This document shows positions 1 through 10,450 of a DNA stretch of 64,000 nucleotides, one piece after another (position 1 is the stretch's first letter; every line of letters begins with the position of its first letter). The stretch lies in assembly GCA_900491605.1 (NCBI GenBank), contig UESW01003831.1:497124-561123 (forward strand), given 5' to 3'. The notes beneath the pieces were generated by a model. It did not search any database. It was not told the origin of the DNA and was given only the letters and a program-made list of their open reading frames with translations. This DNA is from Calamus simplicifolius (taxonomy: Eukaryota > Streptophyta > Magnoliopsida > Arecales > Arecaceae). Made by a program: the position numbers and the translations under genes.

Positions 1-1366
1 AAATGGGTTTTTAGAAACAAATTGGATGAACATGGTAATATAATTAGAAATAAAGCAAGATTAGTAGCTAAGGGTTATAATCAAGAAGAGGAATTGATTT
101 TGATGAAACTTATGCCCCAGTTGCTAGATTAGAAGCTATTAGATTACTTCTTGCTTATGCTTATTTTATGAATTTTAAACTATATCAAATGGATGTTAAA
201 AGCGCTTTCTTAAATGGATACATTGCTGAACAAGTTTTTGTGGAACAGCCACCCGGCTTTGAAAATCACTTGTTTTCCAAACCACGTTTTTAAATTGAAC
301 AAAGTTTTGTATGGTTTAAAACAAGCACCCCGGGCTTAGTATGAAAGATTAAGTAAATTCTTGATCAGTAATGACTTCATTCGAGGAAACATGGATACAA
401 CTTTATTTATTAAAAGACAAGATAAAGATATATTAATTATTCAAATCTATGTTGATGATATCATATTTGGTGCCACTAATGATTCTTTGTGCAAGGACTT
501 TGCTAAGCTTATGCAAGGAGAGTTCGAGATGAGTATGATGGGAGAGCTGAACTACTTCCTCGGACTACATATCAAATAAAGCAAAGATGGGATCTTCATA
601 AGCCAATCCAAATATACCAAAGAAATGATCAAGAAGTTTGGCATAGAGACATCCAAGAGTATTGGTACCCCTATGAGCTCATCATGTAGACTTGAATCTT
701 ATAGTACTGAAAAGTCTGTTGATTTGAAATTATATAAAGGCATGATAGACCATATATTTTATTCAGTATTTGCATGTGTGCTAGATATCAAGCCAATCCT
801 AAAGAATCACACTTGCTTGCTATTAAAAGAATATTTAAATATTTGAATGGAACAGTAAATTTAGGTATATGGTATGACAAACAATCTAGCATTGACTTAA
901 TAGGCTACACTGATTCAGATTTTGCTGGATGTAAACTAGATAGGAAATCAACCAATGGAACTTGCCAGTTTCTAGGTGTTAACTTAATTTCATGGTTTAG
1001 CAAAAAGAAAACTTCAGTAGCACTGTCTACGGCTGAGCCGAATACGTTGTAGCTAGAAGTTCCTGTGCTTAAATCTTATGGATTAAGCAACAGCTAGAAG
1101 ATTATGGCATTAAACAAAAAGCCATACCTATAAAATGTGATAATACAAGTGCAATCAACTTAACTAAAAATCATATTCAACATTCCAGAACTAAACATAT
1201 TGAAATTAGACATCATTTCTTTAGAGATCACGTAAACAATGGAAATGTTGTTGTTGAATTTTTAAATACTGAAAATCAAATTGCTGATATTTTCACCAAG
1301 CCTCTTGATAAAACAAAATTTTATGAAATTAGAAGAGAATTAGAAATGTATGATCCAACTGCTTAA
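1..1366 (+). pseudogene. Copia-A pol fragment: reverse transcriptase and RNase H
   Basis: Encodes the C-terminal half of a copia polyprotein. Visible RT blocks are KARLVAKGY near base 55, QMDVKSAFLNG near 187, YGLKQAP near 310 and the catalytic YVDD box near 450. RNase H shows YTDSDFAG near 905, a D/E-rich STAE block near 1025, KHIEIRHHF near 1195 and the closing ADIFTKPL near 1285, with a stop at 1364-1366. The frame shifts around bases 90 and 290, and stops follow at about 338 and 577, with further shifts near 770 and 1050, so it cannot make an active enzyme. The RNase H ending is the normal copia terminus. Confidence 0.88.
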
Positions 1367-1822
1367 TGAATCAATTAATGAATTTTTTTTGAAATGATAT
1401 TTGAAAATCATGACATCTTTTCAATCAAATCTCTTAATGAAAAATCTTTTCAATTAAATGCATTGTACCTAACTTTGAGTATGTCAGTTAGTTGAACGTT
1501 AACTTCTCTTTTAATTCCCTCCATGACGCATGAAACCTTTTTACATTCAATCCACCAACCGGCCATTCAACTCTCTTTATTCCCTTCATGGTAGTTAACC
1601 AACCAGGTAACCTAGTAGTCACCTGGCCAGTTAACTCTCTTGAAATCTTTCCTATATAATCTTTTCCACCAACCGGCTTCATTCAAACTCATCTCCTCAC
1701 TTCAACCGATCGTCCTCTCCATACTTCATCTCTTCACGTTTTCATTCAATCCTCCATCAATCAATCCATCCTCTATTCATTCCATCTATCTTCACTTCAT
1801 CAATCTTTCAAGAAGATCGTTG
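1367..1822 (+). other. Copia-A spacer between pol and env-like region
   Basis: No coding signal. It contains CT-rich stretches and several copies of the words CCAACCGG, AACTCTCTT and CTTCATC between 1540 and 1800, which may be the leader of the downstream env-like reading frame. Spacers of this kind are usual in Sireviruses that carry a third coding region. Confidence 0.5.
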
Positions 1823-3392
1823 ATGGCTCCTAAGAAGAAAGCAATCTCGAGGGATGATGATTGTTCTGATCTTCATAGGAAGTCTTCCACATCTTCTACT
1901 CATATCAACACTCTTATAGCCGCCAAATCATTTGCTCATGGCAAGTTAGTGGATTTCAACTTTCTAGATCAAAAGGCTTTAAAATAGGAAAACTTTTTGC
2001 TAATCAAGGTTGGGCTAAACTATTATCTACCAAAAGACCAATATATCCTGATTTAATCAAAGAATTTTACGAGAATATATTCTTTGGTAGTGAAACTATT
2101 TCATCCTGTGTGAAAAAGACTAGGATTGACCTTGACTGCAAAACATTAAGTTATGCTTTAAACATTCCTTCTGATGGTATCTTAGAAATCCTTCCTAGTG
2201 AACGAGGTTACAAACTTGGTTTAATCCTTAATATTGATGATAATGAAGCTAGCAATATGGATACTCTTGATTGGAACATGTTGTCAGTTGAAAATAGACT
2301 ATTTCACAGTATTATTGCCAAGATTCTTGCCCCTCGTGCTGGTTCCTTTAATGTAGTAACAGATAGAGACATAAGTTTGATGTACGACATTCTAATAGAA
2401 GACCCAGTAGATCTACCCTATCTATAATGACTATAATGAAAGAATCCCTGAGTAGGTCGAAGGCTGCATTGCCTTACGTATGTTTCTCACATATGTGTTT
2501 GAGTTTTTCAATATAAAGCTTAAAGGAGAAACCGTGGTAGCATTACGTCATACTAACGTGTTTAATGCTCACTCGCTGCACCGTATGGACTATGCCAAAA
2601 GAGATGGTGTTTGGCTTAAGGTTAGATCCAGAACCGATCAATCTAGTAATATGCCACCACCTAATATGACTCATTCTGCTTGTTCTCCTCAAAATTTCTT
2701 TAATTTTGATTTCATCAACCAAATCCATACCTTGCTGCTATGACAGCTGATCAAAATCATTTTTATCTGAACCACCTGATGTCACTGCTGCTGGACTCTC
2801 TTATCGAAATGACAACCTGCTCCTGCTCCTCCTACTGTCTGAATCTGTGAAGAACAGATTCAACAATTATTCATGAATTGTCTATTGCTCAATCCAGTCG
2901 AAGCTCTAGAGACAGTGCTTCTTCAGTTAATGATCAAACTCTTGTACCTCATATTTCATCTATTTTCGAGACTATTTCTCAGTTCAAGATTATTCTAAGC
3001 CAACTTGTCCACGTTGTTAACATTCTTAATGGGCGAGTTTTCCATCATAATGAGTCTGTCTTGGATTGGATCTTGAAGGGGATTAATTTCTTAAAAGATA
3101 AAGTTGAAAACTTTGAGACCAAGGATGAATGGGTAGAATATCAGATGAGATCAAATGAGAGCCTAACTCGAGATGCAACAAATGCAGTTGATCACTGGTC
3201 CACATCTCTTTTAGGCTGAGCCAACTCATGGAAACCTATATCACTCTTTCTGCCACTTCAGCTCCTGATGCTTTATTTTTACATCCACACCTCTGGTCTC
3301 CTCCACCTCAACCTTCCAAGGACAAGCCAGGACCCTTCAGAAAGCAAGATGAATCCTCAGTACAAATTTCTTCTGATGATGATGAGAAGTGA
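1823..3392 (+). pseudogene. Copia-A env-like region, broken
   Basis: A second coding region between pol and the 3' LTR. It starts at MAPKKKAISRDD (1823) with a lysine- and serine-rich head, shifts frame near 1980, runs open from about 1985 to 2427 (residues such as YENIFFG and RAGSFNVVTDRD), meets two stops, resumes at 2480-2743 and again at 2878-3219, and ends at a DDDEK tail with a stop at 3390-3392. The 2878-3219 part has heptad-like spacing of hydrophobic residues, suggesting a coiled coil. In position and shape it matches the env-like reading frame of Sireviruses, whose function is unproven. I rely on location more than on sequence recognition. At least four breaks make it non-functional. 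Confidence 0.6.
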
Positions 3393-3597
3393 ATGTATTT
3401 GTTTCAATGATGAATGTTTATGACTCTACTTTTTGTGTTGTTTGACTTAAAACTATGCCATGTAATATCTGTATTGACTTTACTTGATTTTGTAATACTT
3501 GTATGACTGTTATAAGTATGTATGAATGTTCACATTATCTTGATGTATTATGCTTGAATTTATTGCAAGACTCTTCAATCTTCTTTTTGATCAATGA

Positions 3598-3796
3598 CAA
3601 AAAGGGGGAGAAGAATGTTGCATACATTAAGGGAATGGAGAAAGTAATAACTCCATATATTCAGGGAGTTTACTTATTCAGATTGACAGGGGGAGAAAGT
3701 AATGTTTTTCTGTTCACACTCCTATTTATTCATAATAATTCCTATATTTTCTCTTTGCATACTTAAGGGTTTTGTCATCATCAAAAAGAGGAAGAT
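3598..3796 (+). other. Copia-A polypurine tract cluster
   Basis: Three purine runs precede the LTR: about 3598-3613 (AAAAAGGGGGAGAAG), 3686-3700 (ACAGGGGGAGAAAGT) and 3783-3795 (AAAAAGAGGAAGA). The last abuts the LTR start TGTTGACC and is the presumed primer for plus-strand synthesis. Several upstream polypurine tracts are a known Sirevirus trait. Confidence 0.75.
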
Positions 3797-3941
3797 TGTT
3801 GACCCTAGATTGATTTTGATGCTTACAAAACAATTAAGCAAAGACTAATTATATTTATTAAGCTTGTTGCAGGGAAGTTCAGATGCTTTACAAGTAAGTA
3901 TCTTCACGCAAATTTAGCCATGGCCGATCTTTTGGCTTGAG

Positions 3942-5049
3942 AGTTAGCTAATTAGCTAGCTTGCTCTTCCATCTAGCTAGCTGGCATGTCAATTAGCTAA
4001 CTACTAAATTATTTTTGTGGCTTGGCCGAACGATTGTTCATTTGAGCTAGCTTGTTAGCTAGCTTGTTCGTTCGTTAGCTAGCTGGAGTTCCATTTTTAG
4101 CTAGCTATGTGCCTGTTACAGTTCCTAGCCGAGCCTTATCATTTTTGAGCTAGCTGGTTAGCTAGCTTGGCCTCTTTTGAGCTAGCTGGATTTCATTTTA
4201 GTTAACTATGTTTTTGAATGCTTTTGTGCTGGCCAAATGCTTTGGGTATCAGTTAGCTGATTAGCTAACTTGATGTCCCTGTTAGTTAGCTGGCTTGCCT
4301 TTTAGTTAACTATCATTCCCTGATTCTTCACTTGGCTGAACGAACCTCTTTTTTAGCTAACTGATGAGCTAGCTGATGGTTCTCTTAGCTAGCTAGCATA
4401 CCCTGTTAGTTAACTACTTTGCTTTGGAGCTAACCGGTTTTTTTCTTAGCTAACTATTTTTCACAAGGACTCCAAGCCGAGTGGATGATGTTTTCAGTTA
4501 GCTGGAGAGCTAACTTCCACCTCTCAAGCCGTTTTGAATTCATTATGTAGTTAACTAGAGAGCTAGCTACCTTTTGGTTTAGTTAGCTGGAAAGTTAGCT
4601 GCTTCTTCCTAGGCGTGTGATTGCTTTTCTTAGTTAGCTAGTGTGTTAACTATCCTGGCCGGACGCCTTCTTGTTTTTGAGTTTAGTTAGCTGGGGAGCT
4701 AACTATTTGTTGCCTAGTTAGCTAAAGAAGCTAACTACCCACTCCTCTGATGGCTAAAACCGAGCGCCTCCTTTCCATAGTTAGCTGGGGAGCTAACTAC
4801 CATTTCTTGGCCTCTCTTCATAGCCGTGTGGATTGCTTGCTAAGTTAACTGAAGAGCTAACTATCATTTGGCTTGGTTAGCTAATGAGCTAACTACTTGT
4901 TCTTTGCTTTATCTCCTGGCCGCATGCTTTGCTTATTAGTTAGCTGGGAAGCTAACTAGCTAATGCTTTAGTTGCCTAAGGAGTTACCTGACCCTCTCCT
5001 AGATGGTTATTTTCGTGCGATTTCAAGTGAGCTAGCTGGATAGCTAGCT
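3942..5049 (+). repeat. Array of about 16 short hairpins in the LTR
   Basis: Units of the form AGYTARCT-N4-AGYTARCT recur through 1.1 kb. Perfect 8-bp stems with a 4-base loop lie at 4045-4064, 4148-4167, 4251-4270, 4496-4515, 4685-4704, 4779-4798, 4938-4957 and 5030-5049. Imperfect or variant forms lie at 3942, 4355, 4549, 4581, 4632, 4716, 4843 and 4875. Between many of them sits a short word of the type GCCGNNYG followed by TTGCTT. The array lies upstream of the TATA box, so it belongs to U3. Confidence 0.85.
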
Positions 5050-5344
5050 GGGCTCTTGCTTCCTTCCTGGTCGATTAACTTCAAGACTTCAGCTACCTGG
5101 AATTAATTCTACGTCAGCTACCTCTCAAGTTTTTGAGCGTGCTTTCTTTCTCTCTCTCTCTCTATTTTTTTTCTATTTTCAGCTATATTAACTTTTGATC
5201 TTTTGAATTATGGCAGAGATCTTCCTTCCCCAAATGGAGTCATGATTCAATGCTTAAGGGAAATAATCTCAACGGTTATCTTTTCTTCCCGTTTCTTTCC
5301 ATTTGTTCCTAATATATCTAACGGATATTTTTTTGATTGATTGT

Positions 5345-5352
5345 TATAAATA
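5345..5352 (+). promoter_or_regulatory. Copia-A LTR TATA box
   Basis: TATAAATA lies downstream of the hairpin array and a CT-rich run (about 5145-5160), and upstream of the 50-bp repeats. It is the best core-promoter candidate in the LTR; transcription would start near 5380. Confidence 0.6.
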
Positions 5353-5680
5353 GCTGGGATTAGGAGCACAATAAGACCAATCTGAAAAAGAGAAATACAA
5401 GAGAAAGAAATACAAGAAAAAAGCTTTTATTGCATATTTTTTGGAGTGGTTGAAAGCAAGTTGCTGTGCATTCAAAGATTATTCATTGCTCAAAGGTCGT
5501 CCAGATCCATTAAAGACCTCAAGCAATCAAGACTTCAGCTACCTCGACGTTGTTTTTATTGCTGAGGATATTTCTTTAAATTTGTAAAGTATATCTTGAA
5601 TATTTGCTCATTGTAGGAGCTACTCATTCTTATATTCTCTGAACTTTTGTAAAAGGGTTAGAGTTAACCCTTTGTTCTTG

Positions 5681-5833
5681 TTGGCTACCTTGTGCCATTA
5701 AACAAGAGACTAGCCTGGTAAGGCTAGGGGTTAGCTTCCTTGTGCGTTAAACAAGAGGACTAGCCTGATAAGGCTAGGGGTTTGGCTGCCTTGTGCCGTA
5801 TAAACAAGAGGGCTAGCCGGGGAAGGCTAGAGG
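5681..5833 (+). repeat. Three tandem 50-53 bp repeats in Copia-A LTR
   Basis: Units at 5681-5730, 5731-5780 and 5781-5833. Each has CTTGTGC, then AAACAAGAG, then an imperfect inverted pair CTAGCC/GGCTAG and a GG end. They would be transcribed if the TATA box at 5345 is used. Confidence 0.85.
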
Positions 5834-6076
5834 TTGTAATCATTGTGATACGATTAGTGAAATTCCAAAGGTTTTGGGAGTGGATGTAGGTGCTGAGTTT
5901 GGCACTGAACCACTATAAATTCTCTTGTGTTTGTGGTTGTTTGATTCTCTGTTATTATTATTCTGTGCACTTCACTACACCGCTGCGAATCAAATTTAAA
6001 TTATTATTAAAGCACATACCTGCATAGTAATTAATTTTTTTTAATTACCCAATTCACCCCCTCTTGGGTTGCTACA

Positions 6077-6293
6077 TTGGGAAACAGAACTTTGTTGGAA
6101 ATTGGATTTGGGATCTAAAAATTCTATAGCAGAAAAAAAAGCCTAAAGTGGTAAGCCGGTATTTCACTTGGCTTTGCCACCTCCTAAAGAATGACCCATT
6201 AAACTTTTAGGTTTGATTGTACTAAGATTATTAAAACCTATTTTATGAGTGTGTTGGTTGCTTAATTCGTTCTGCACAACAATTTTTTAGATA
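6077..6293. other. Unassigned spacer between Copia-A and CACTA-like terminus
   Basis: No coding potential and no recognisable element. It ends in a cruciform-forming AT-rich stretch described with the CACTA-like end. Confidence 0.5.
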
Positions 6294-6591
6294 TTTCTAG
6301 ATTTTGAATTTAAATTCAAAAAATTTAAATCTAGAAACTAGTTGCAATAATAAGATAACCATTAAGCAAAATTAACTCAAATAATTCAAATTTGAATTTG
6401 AGTTTCAAATTTTTAATTTTAAAATTTAAATTTTTGATTTTCAAATTTTAGATATTTCGAATGCATCGCTAAATCATGACGAATTCATCGCTGATTTTAT
6501 GGGTCGCAATTGCGTCACAATTCAGTCGTTATTTTGTAACAAATATTTTCGTCACTAAGTTGCATCGCTATTTCATAATTTTCTTGTAATG
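6294..6591. mobile_element. CACTA-like transposon terminus (remnant)
   Basis: Read on the minus strand, the segment begins CATTACAAGAAAA at 6591, one base away from the CACTACAAGAAAA terminus shared by many plant CACTA (En/Spm) elements. It continues with subterminal words such as GCGATGCA, GTGACGAAAA and GCGACCCA, typical of the repeats that bind CACTA transposase. An AT-rich palindrome (TGAATTTAAATTCA at 6305-6318 inside an 11-bp inverted pair, 6294-6304 and 6327-6337) lies at the inner end. The opposite terminus is not visible. The element abuts, and apparently interrupts, the RT of Copia-B. Confidence 0.6.
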
Positions 6592-8460
6592 ATCAGTGCC
6601 TTTCTTTTGAGATTACCCCTTGGCTACTAGTCTTGCCTTATATATGATACCCCTTGCTCTAAAGGCCCTTTCTTGTGTTAGAAAACCCATTTGCAAATAA
6701 TGGTTTTCTTCCCTTGTGGCAAATGGAGAAATTACCATGTTCTATTCTTATGGAGTGACTGCATCTCCTCTGCTATGGCTTGGATCTACTTATCTTTATC
6801 CTGGTTCTCCATAGCCTCCTCGTAGGTATATTGATCTCCATTCATTGTCACTAGGGCATATGACAATGAATCTTCGAAGCCATATCGCTCTGGTGGTCGC
6901 ATGTTTCTTTAGGCTTGTGCAATACGATCTTAATATTTGTTCTTCGTCTAGCTGGTTCCTACTGAACTCTCTAGCTTTTGCCTTTCATATTAGTCCTCTC
7001 TATCTAAATCTCTAATCCCCCTGGTCCATTTGCAAATGGCACTACTTTGTAGGAGGTCATCTGCTTAGTGCTGCCTTGTTGTGCCTCCTGTCGTGCTTCC
7101 AAGCCATCTCGCCTCTAGAGGATTGAGCTCTAATCAAAAGTCACAACCCTGCTGATGATGACCTTCTTCTTCAAGGGGTTGCACAGCCAATACCCCTTGA
7201 TACTATACGGATAGCTCAGGAATACCATCTTCTTTGACCTGGCATCCAGTTTGCTCTGCTCTCTAGCACCAACGTGCACACATACCGTGCACCCAAACAC
7301 TCTCAAATAGTTTAGGCTAACCTTCTTTTAGACTACATCTCCTTTGGAATGTCTCCATCCAACCTAGTGTATGGCAACCGATTAACCAAATAACTGGCTA
7401 CATCTATTACATCAATCTAGACACCTTTGGAAGCCCTGCTTGTAGCCTCATACACCTTGCCTTTTCTAACAGTGTTCTGTTCATTATCTTGGCCACTCTA
7501 TTCTGCTAAGAGTTTCCTTTACTGAGAAGTGCCTTTTGATGCCCTACTCCTCACAAAAGCTATAGAACTCCTTGCTGGTATACTCTCTACTATTATCTAA
7601 CCTTAAGCACTTTACACTCCTACCCTGTTCTTTCTTCACCTCAGCCTTCCAAACTTTGAATCTAGAGAAGACTTCTGATTTCTTCCTCATAAAGTAAACC
7701 CAAACCTTCCTTAAGAAATCATCTATTAGAGTCAAAAAGTATCTTGCCCCATTTTTGGCTAAAAATGGGGCTGGTCCTCATACATCTATTTGTATCAGTT
7801 TCAGGGGTGCTGCACTTCTAGCTGTGCTAACAGTGAATTGAATTCTCTTCTGCCTTTTCATTTAACATGGCTCACATATCTCCATATCACCACCACTCAG
7901 ATCTAGAATCAGCCCCCTCTTGCTCAGTTTTTTCAACCCTTTGTCTTCCATATGGCCTAGGTGGTAATACCATATTTTATACACATCCCAAAGATCCTAT
8001 ACCATAGTTGCTACCTCAGATCTTTTGGTCACCACAGAGCCCTCCATCCTGCATAAGTTGTTCTTTAGCCTTCTTCCTCTCATCACCACCATTGCTCTAT
8101 TAGAGATGTTCAGAACTTCACTCTCAGCATGACTATTAAAGCTGTAACTACTCTACTCTAGATACCCCAGTGATACTAGATTCTTCTTGAACTCTAGGAT
8201 ATGCTTCACACTGGTGAGAGTCCACACTATTCCATCAAACATCCTTACCCTCAATGTACCAATCCCGGTCACCTTACAAGGGCGATCATCTTCAAGAGTC
8301 ACGCTCTCCTTATCAACCTTGGTGTATGTGCTAAACCAAGACCGATTTGGTGGTAGTGGTGTAAACAGGCTGAATTCAGAGTCCACACTTCAGTGTTGTG
8401 CCTATGACCATTTAATACCATCAAAAGGTCATCCTCCACCTCCTGTTTAACAACCATACT
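6592..8460 (-). pseudogene. Copia-B pol fragment: protease, integrase, start of RT
   Basis: Minus-strand reading shows a pre-integrase region (LTSVKHILEFKKNLVSLGYL, about 8153-8386), an integrase core piece (DDFLRKVWVYFMRKKSEVF and LRLDNSREYTSKEF, about 7544-7735), a linker with MNGDQYTYEEAMENQDK and EEMQSLHKN (about 6770-6880), and finally YKARLVAKG with SQKKGTD at about 6593-6645. Order and blocks are those of copia pol. It is broken by many stops. The RT stops within a few codons of the CACTA-like terminus, so the remaining catalytic parts are missing. Confidence 0.8.
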
Positions 8461-9221
8461 CAATGATTCAGATCATTCCTTTCCTTCCTTCTGCCTCTTC
8501 CACTTAGGACAATCCCTCTTGTAATGTCCAACCTCATCACATTTGAAACACTTGGCTTCTCTTTTGCTTTTCCTAAACTTTGACCATCCCCTTTGCTTGC
8601 TTTTGTTCCTACCTCTCCAGACCTTTCTCCCATAACAAACCCTCCTATGGAACTCCTTTCTTGGTCATCCTCTCCCTTTACTCATTTATGCGTAGCACTG
8701 AGACTATGTCCTCATAATACAAAGTCTCTTTATCGTAGAGCAGCAACGTGACCAATGAATCATAAGAAGAGGCAGCAAATACAACAACAGCAAAGATTTT
8801 TCTTCCTCCTCCATCTTCATCCCAACATTCAACAATTCATTGCTGATTTGATCGAGCACCTGGATATGGGCTACCATGTCTCCACCTTATGCCATCTGAA
8901 GGTTGTAGAGGCGCTTCTTCAACATCAATTTGTTGCACATGTTCTTCCCATGTAGAGAGTGTGCAACTTTAACCAGAGTTACTTAGGGGTCTTCTTCTTC
9001 AGTACTAATTAGAGGGCTGAATCAGTCAAGCACCCTCTAATTGCTGAACATTCATGTTTCTTCAGAGACATCCACTGCATGTCTAATATTCCATCTGGGC
9101 ATTCTTCCAATGTCAGATCCAACTCATGCTACACTAGAAGATCTTTGACCTGAACTTTCTACATTGAAAAGCTCCCCTTTTCATCAAATATCTCAAAATC
9201 TACCTTGATGCTGCTACCCAT
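8461..9221 (-). pseudogene. Copia-B gag with zinc knuckle, degenerate
   Basis: A start MGSSIKVDFEIFDEKG reads from 9221 on the minus strand. The CCHC knuckle (CFKCDEVGHYKRDC) lies at about 8505-8560, followed by a basic tail. Between them are several stops and a low-complexity glutamine/lysine stretch. Gag packages the element RNA; this copy is dead. Confidence 0.7.
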
Positions 9222-9353
9222 GGCTAGATCTAACACTAAAAATACAACAAAAATTTTAAGAAGATCGAGAAATACCTTGATGGAGCCTTACTGAAATTTT
9301 TTAGCCCTTTGAAGATCTTCAATCCCAGATCTACTCTCCGTCCTCCTCGTGAA

Positions 9354-9370
9354 CCCAGGCTTCGATACCA
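9354..9370 (-). other. Copia-B primer binding site
   Basis: Minus strand TGGTATCGAAGCCTGGG, close to the plant initiator-tRNA complement TGGTATCAGAGC. It sits directly inside the LTR end. Confidence 0.7.
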
Positions 9371-9372
9371 AT

Positions 9373-10450
9373 TGTTATGCAATGGATCAGCTCATATACC
9401 AATTGTTGTGTAATGAATCAGCTCTTATACCAATTATTGAGACAAACCAGTTGATGCATGTACCAACTATTACAAAAAATCTTTGAATTTGAACTAAAAT
9501 CAGCCACCAAGAGAGAGAATAGGGCTGCCACTTAGTTTCACATAAGAGAAAGAAAGAATCCTCGAGAGAAAGGATGCCCAAGAGAGAGAAACTTGGGGCA
9601 CAAGTTAGAGGGAGGAACGTCTAAAGAGAGAAAGAGGCATCCCAAGACTTTACGCCTGTCCTTTTCTTAAAGAGAGAGGTCGTATGCTAGGAGAGAAGGA
9701 ATGATGCCTAGAGAGAGAAAATCATAAGGAGAGAGAAAGTTCTATATGCCCCATTTTTAGAGATAGAAAATGGGGCTAAAAAAGAGAGAAAGCTTGGGGT
9801 GCAAGCAAGAGAGAGAGAGGGAGTCATCTTCATGTTTTAGAGAGAGAAAAAATGTTCTAAAGAGAGAAAACACTCTAAAGAGAAAAATATGAGGAGAGAG
9901 AAATTTATGCATGGAAGAGTGGGGGTGACGTTCTAGGGTTTCTCATGCCCTCTAGTAAGAGAGAGGATGATGGCTTGGTGAGGAAAGAGAGAAAACTCTA
10001 GTTTTTTTTGAAAGAAAAGAATCTTTATATTTCTTACACAAACCCTAGGAACTATGGTTTAAACACATGGCCAAATTGGCTTGATCCTGGCTCAGAAAAA
10101 CTCCTATGGCTAACCTGATGAGCTTAAGTTAACCTCCAAGCCCATGTACATCAATGACTTGACTCAATCTCAAAACCCTTGGACTCACATCCAGTCCAAT
10201 ACAAGTTAATCCTTCAAAGCCCATAGCCCAACATGGGCCTTAAGATAACCTAGAGCCCAAAACAGCTCTAGAACCCTCCATGACACCTCATAAAGTGTGG
10301 ATCTTGGCCTTTGTATGTTCTTTTGAGCCTTGGGAGCACTACACCAGGTCCAACACGGTGAACATCTTAACCACTCACAAAGTTTGAATTCTCAGGTCAA
10401 CCCATGGGCCATGTCCTTGCAGGCTCATATTGGGCCATGCTAGCCATTGG
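9373..10450 (-). repeat. Copia-B 5' LTR (outer edge approximate)
   Basis: Starts next to the PBS. A TATA-like ATATAAAG lies on the minus strand at 10022-10029. Between about 9540 and 9990 the plus strand is packed with GAGAGAAA words (CT-rich on the transcribed strand). At 9363-9440 the LTR end with the first PBS bases is present three times. No second LTR is visible, so the outer border cannot be fixed. Confidence 0.5.

Larger units (their letters stand above)
1..6076 (+). mobile_element. Copia-A: Sirevirus-like Ty1/copia element, 3' part
   Basis: The window opens inside the reverse transcriptase of a copia element and follows it through RNase H, a long 3' region with env-like coding remains, a cluster of polypurine tracts and one LTR. 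Copia order (RT and RNase H last in pol) plus an extra coding region between pol and the 3' LTR and repeated polypurine tracts are the hallmarks of the Sirevirus (Maximus/SIRE) lineage. The 5' LTR, gag, protease and integrase lie outside the window, so the target duplication cannot be checked. All coding parts carry frameshifts or stops. Confidence 0.85.
3797..6076 (+). repeat. Copia-A 3' LTR (about 2.3 kb)
   Basis: Begins TGTTGACC right after the polypurine tract and is taken to end at TTGCTACA (6076), just after the CACCCCCTCTTGG box commonly seen near Sirevirus LTR ends. It contains a hairpin array (3942-5049), a TATA box (5345), three 50-bp tandem repeats (5681-5833) and a GATTAGTGAAATTCC stretch near 5850. 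The 3' edge is inferred because the partner LTR is not in the window. Confidence 0.75.
6592..10450 (-). mobile_element. Copia-B: truncated Ty1/copia element
   Basis: On the minus strand this reads LTR (about 10450-9373), PBS (9370-9354), degenerate gag with a zinc knuckle, protease/pre-integrase region, integrase core and the first part of RT, where it stops at the CACTA-like terminus. RNase H and the 3' LTR are absent. Stops and shifts occur throughout. The outer LTR edge near 10450 is approximate. Confidence 0.75.

Noticed and set aside
1823..3392. Env-like region as a true viral envelope or an endogenous pararetrovirus
   Set aside because: It sits between copia RNase H and a copia polypurine tract and LTR. 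No movement-protein, coat or caulimovirid motif was seen in the window.
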